Source of the DNA: CAJXQU01 sp965223825 | Lineage (GTDB): Bacteria; Pseudomonadota; Gammaproteobacteria; CAJXQU01 | Length of the DNA stretch: 64,000 bases | Assembly: GCA_965223825.1 (NCBI GenBank) | Contig: OZ245018.1 | Span: 1,364,001 to 1,428,000 of the forward strand | Reading direction: 5' to 3' | Shown: positions 63,144 to 64,000 of the stretch, one piece after another | Position numbering within the stretch: the first letter of the stretch is position 1 | Layout of the letters: every line of letters starts with the position of its first letter | The notes under the pieces: generated by a model | The model's database searches: none | Seen by the model: the letters and a program-made list of their open reading frames with translations, nothing else | Told to the model about the DNA's origin: nothing | Translations under genes and position numbers: made by a program

Positions 63144-63326
63144 CTTATAAAGAGAGGCTTGGATGTTGATGTTGTAGAAAAAGCTGTACGCAAAGAGGTA
63201 GAGTCTATAGGAAATATCAGTGGTGAGTTTGGAGGAAGTCTTTCTATAGGTGGACAGCCATTTCGCTATAAGGCGAAGCCTCGAGGAAATGGCGTTGAGG
63301 TTGGAACAATATACCGAGTGGAGTAA
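63132..63326 (+). pseudogene. Truncated C-terminal toxin-like fragment
   Basis: An open frame of 64 codons and a stop, without a clear start, begins within the repeat at 63117. It reads GLDVDVVEKAVRKEVES, then a glycine-rich stretch and FRYKAKPRGNGVEVGTIYR. This looks like the extreme C-terminus of a polymorphic (Rhs- or FHA-type) toxin, cut off from its carrier. It ends TAAATG, abutting the next gene. No named toxin family is recognised. Confidence 0.4.
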
Positions 63327-63686
63327 ATGATTGTATCAATAGCCCCAAGAGAGCTCTTTGAATATGAGCTTGAGATAATCAAGAAGTTAATAAGTGCTGC
63401 CCCTGGTGAGCACTCTGAATTACTTGCTGATCTTGATAATGTAAAAGTAAAGCCTATAAATCCAGATGGGTCAATCGTCGAGTTTTTGAGGCCAAACTAC
63501 ACTTGGACTCGAGAGATAGAAACAGATATGTGGCCAGTTGAAGGACACTTTGAGGATTTAGATGGTGAAACAGTACATGTGTATTTGTTCATTGATAAAA
63601 ATAATAAACTTTTCGAATTAGAATTTCTTAAGTATGGTGACTCTGTTGTCCAAGAAGTAAATGTAGAGCAAATGCATTTGCTCTAA
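63327..63686 (+). CDS. Probable immunity protein of the toxin fragment
   Basis: 119 acidic residues (many D and E), small and soluble, with DNVKVKPINPDGSIVEFLRP and DLDGETVHVYLFIDK. Its ATG follows the toxin-fragment stop directly, the layout of toxin-immunity pairs. It resembles immunity proteins of unknown fold; no motif is diagnostic. The gene is intact, although its partner is not. Confidence 0.55.
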   Translation: MIVSIAPRELFEYELEIIKKLISAAPGEHSELLADLDNVKVKPINPDGSIVEFLRPNYTWTREIETDMWPVEGHFEDLDGETVHVYLFIDKNNKLFELEFLKYGDSVVQEVNVEQMHLL

Positions 63687-63714
63687 AGAAACTCGCAGAG
63701 TAGATCCTGGCCAC

Positions 63715-63806
63715 TCAAGCTTCCAAAAAGGTTTCCACCGTCAGCCCGGCTTGTTTCAGAATCGCCCTCAACGTCTCCTCCGGCATATCGCCGGGATGGT
63801 TGGGAA
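63715..63806 (-). pseudogene. Truncated HicA toxin remnant
   Basis: The last 30 or so codons of a HicA-type mRNA interferase: VPNHPGDMPEETLRAILK and then QAGLTVETFLEA plus stop. VPNHPGD with a LRxILKQAG helix is the standard HicA C-terminus. The frame is cut 5' by the repeat at 63808. The N-terminal catalytic region is absent, so it is inactive. No hicB is visible on its 3' side. Confidence 0.7.
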
Positions 63807-63807
63807 C

Positions 63808-63877
63808 GAAAGATTGGGGTCAGGTCTAGCTTTTAGCCTAGGTGGAAAACGGAAAGGCTAAAAACTAGACCTGACCC
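63808..63877. repeat. REP-like palindrome (two more repeat units)
   Basis: GGGTCAGGTCTAGC (in a 22-bp unit, 63817-63838) faces its complement (63856-63877) with one mismatch over 22 bp and a 17-bp spacer. It is a BIME-like pair. The left arm plus flank repeats the unit at 63117 in inverted orientation. Confidence 0.75.
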
Positions 63878-63890
63878 TATGATGCCCCAG

Positions 63891-64000
63891 CTACGACGCC
63901 TCTGGACAACGACGGGCTCTCGACGGCGCTGACAGCAGCTCCCCCCCCTCAATACCCAACACATCGCCCGGGGTTTCACCGGGCATGAACACCTCGACCA
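63891..64000 (-). CDS. Partial GC-rich ORF at the window edge
   Basis: 36 codons from the right edge to a stop at 63891, reading VEVFMPGETPGDVLGIE and then a G8 homopolymer coding EGGE. No family is recognised. The codon bias is much more GC-rich than in the rest of the window, so it may be foreign or decayed. Confidence 0.3.
   Translation of the reverse strand, partial: VEVFMPGETPGDVLGIEGGELLSAPSRARRCPEAS

Noticed and set aside
1..64000. CRISPR arrays, tRNA or rRNA genes, intact insertion sequences
   Set aside because: No regularly spaced repeats, no cloverleaf with a CCA-adjacent T-arm, no rRNA landmarks and no transposase frame were seen.

Overview
The window is a chromosomal segment of a Gram-negative bacterium, most likely a gammaproteobacterium. 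The evidence is a LolD/LolC-E-type lipoprotein exporter, CpdA, TrmL, SelO, TsaB, SerA with an ACT domain, OmpA-like proteins and lipobox lipoproteins. GC content looks moderate, and GATC tetranucleotides are visibly over-abundant (13 in the first kilobase by eye against roughly 4 expected). I cannot name the genus from sequence alone. No rRNA, tRNA, CRISPR array or intact insertion sequence was seen.

Layout. 1-6110: small housekeeping and membrane genes (methyltransferase start, GFA-fold protein, MarC, DUF900-type lipoprotein hydrolase, HExxH protease, SLC13 transporter, two-helix K+ channel). 6154-23214: a phenol/catechol meta-cleavage island. It has a LysR regulator, a DmpR-type sigma54 activator, a sigma54 promoter with tandem upstream repeats, ferredoxin dmpQ, catechol 2,3-dioxygenase dmpB, the six-gene phenol hydroxylase dmpKLMNOP, and then a lower block dmpE-dmpH-acyl-CoA dehydrogenase-dmpI-dmpF-dmpG-SDR-long tautomerase-quinone reductase. 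dmpC (hydroxymuconic semialdehyde dehydrogenase) and dmpD (hydrolase) are absent. 23261-24465: a more AT-rich, GATC-poor insert with an AraC and a VOC gene. 24767-30656: lolD-lolF, tsaB, cpdA, a class 1B-type pyrD and trmL. 30774-37950: an exported, domain-permuted PEP-synthase-like protein, a 912-residue TPR lipoprotein and a beta-lactamase-fold protein. 38004-45143: selO, a methyltransferase with a divergent MerR, an SDR, an SPL-type radical SAM protein with a nucleoside-phosphorylase-like partner, a universal stress protein and a rhomboid. 45338-50711: a Roadblock/LC7 protein with an acidic partner carrying a perfect 9-bp minisatellite, an Smr protein and two convergent MscS-family channels. 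50880-59023: serC-serA-serB divergent from gcvT-gcvH-gcvP. 59452-62764: an exported catalase-peroxidase and an OmpA/thrombospondin-repeat protein. 62850-64000: an accessory patch with REP-like repeats bracketing an orphan toxin tail, a probable immunity gene and a truncated hicA.

How the parts work together. DmpR plus sigma54 should drive dmpQ-B-KLMNOP, turning phenol into catechol and then 2-hydroxymuconic semialdehyde. A second control point is visible. The LysR gene carries a perfect ATAC-N7-GTAT site in its own upstream region, and a 13/15-identical site lies in the 187-bp gap before dmpE. The lower operon is therefore probably controlled separately by the LysR protein. Between the LysR gene and dmpR lies a two-hairpin, U-tract structure on the plus strand that could end a roughly 90-nt transcript. 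The serCAB/gcvTHP pair links serine synthesis to glycine and one-carbon metabolism.
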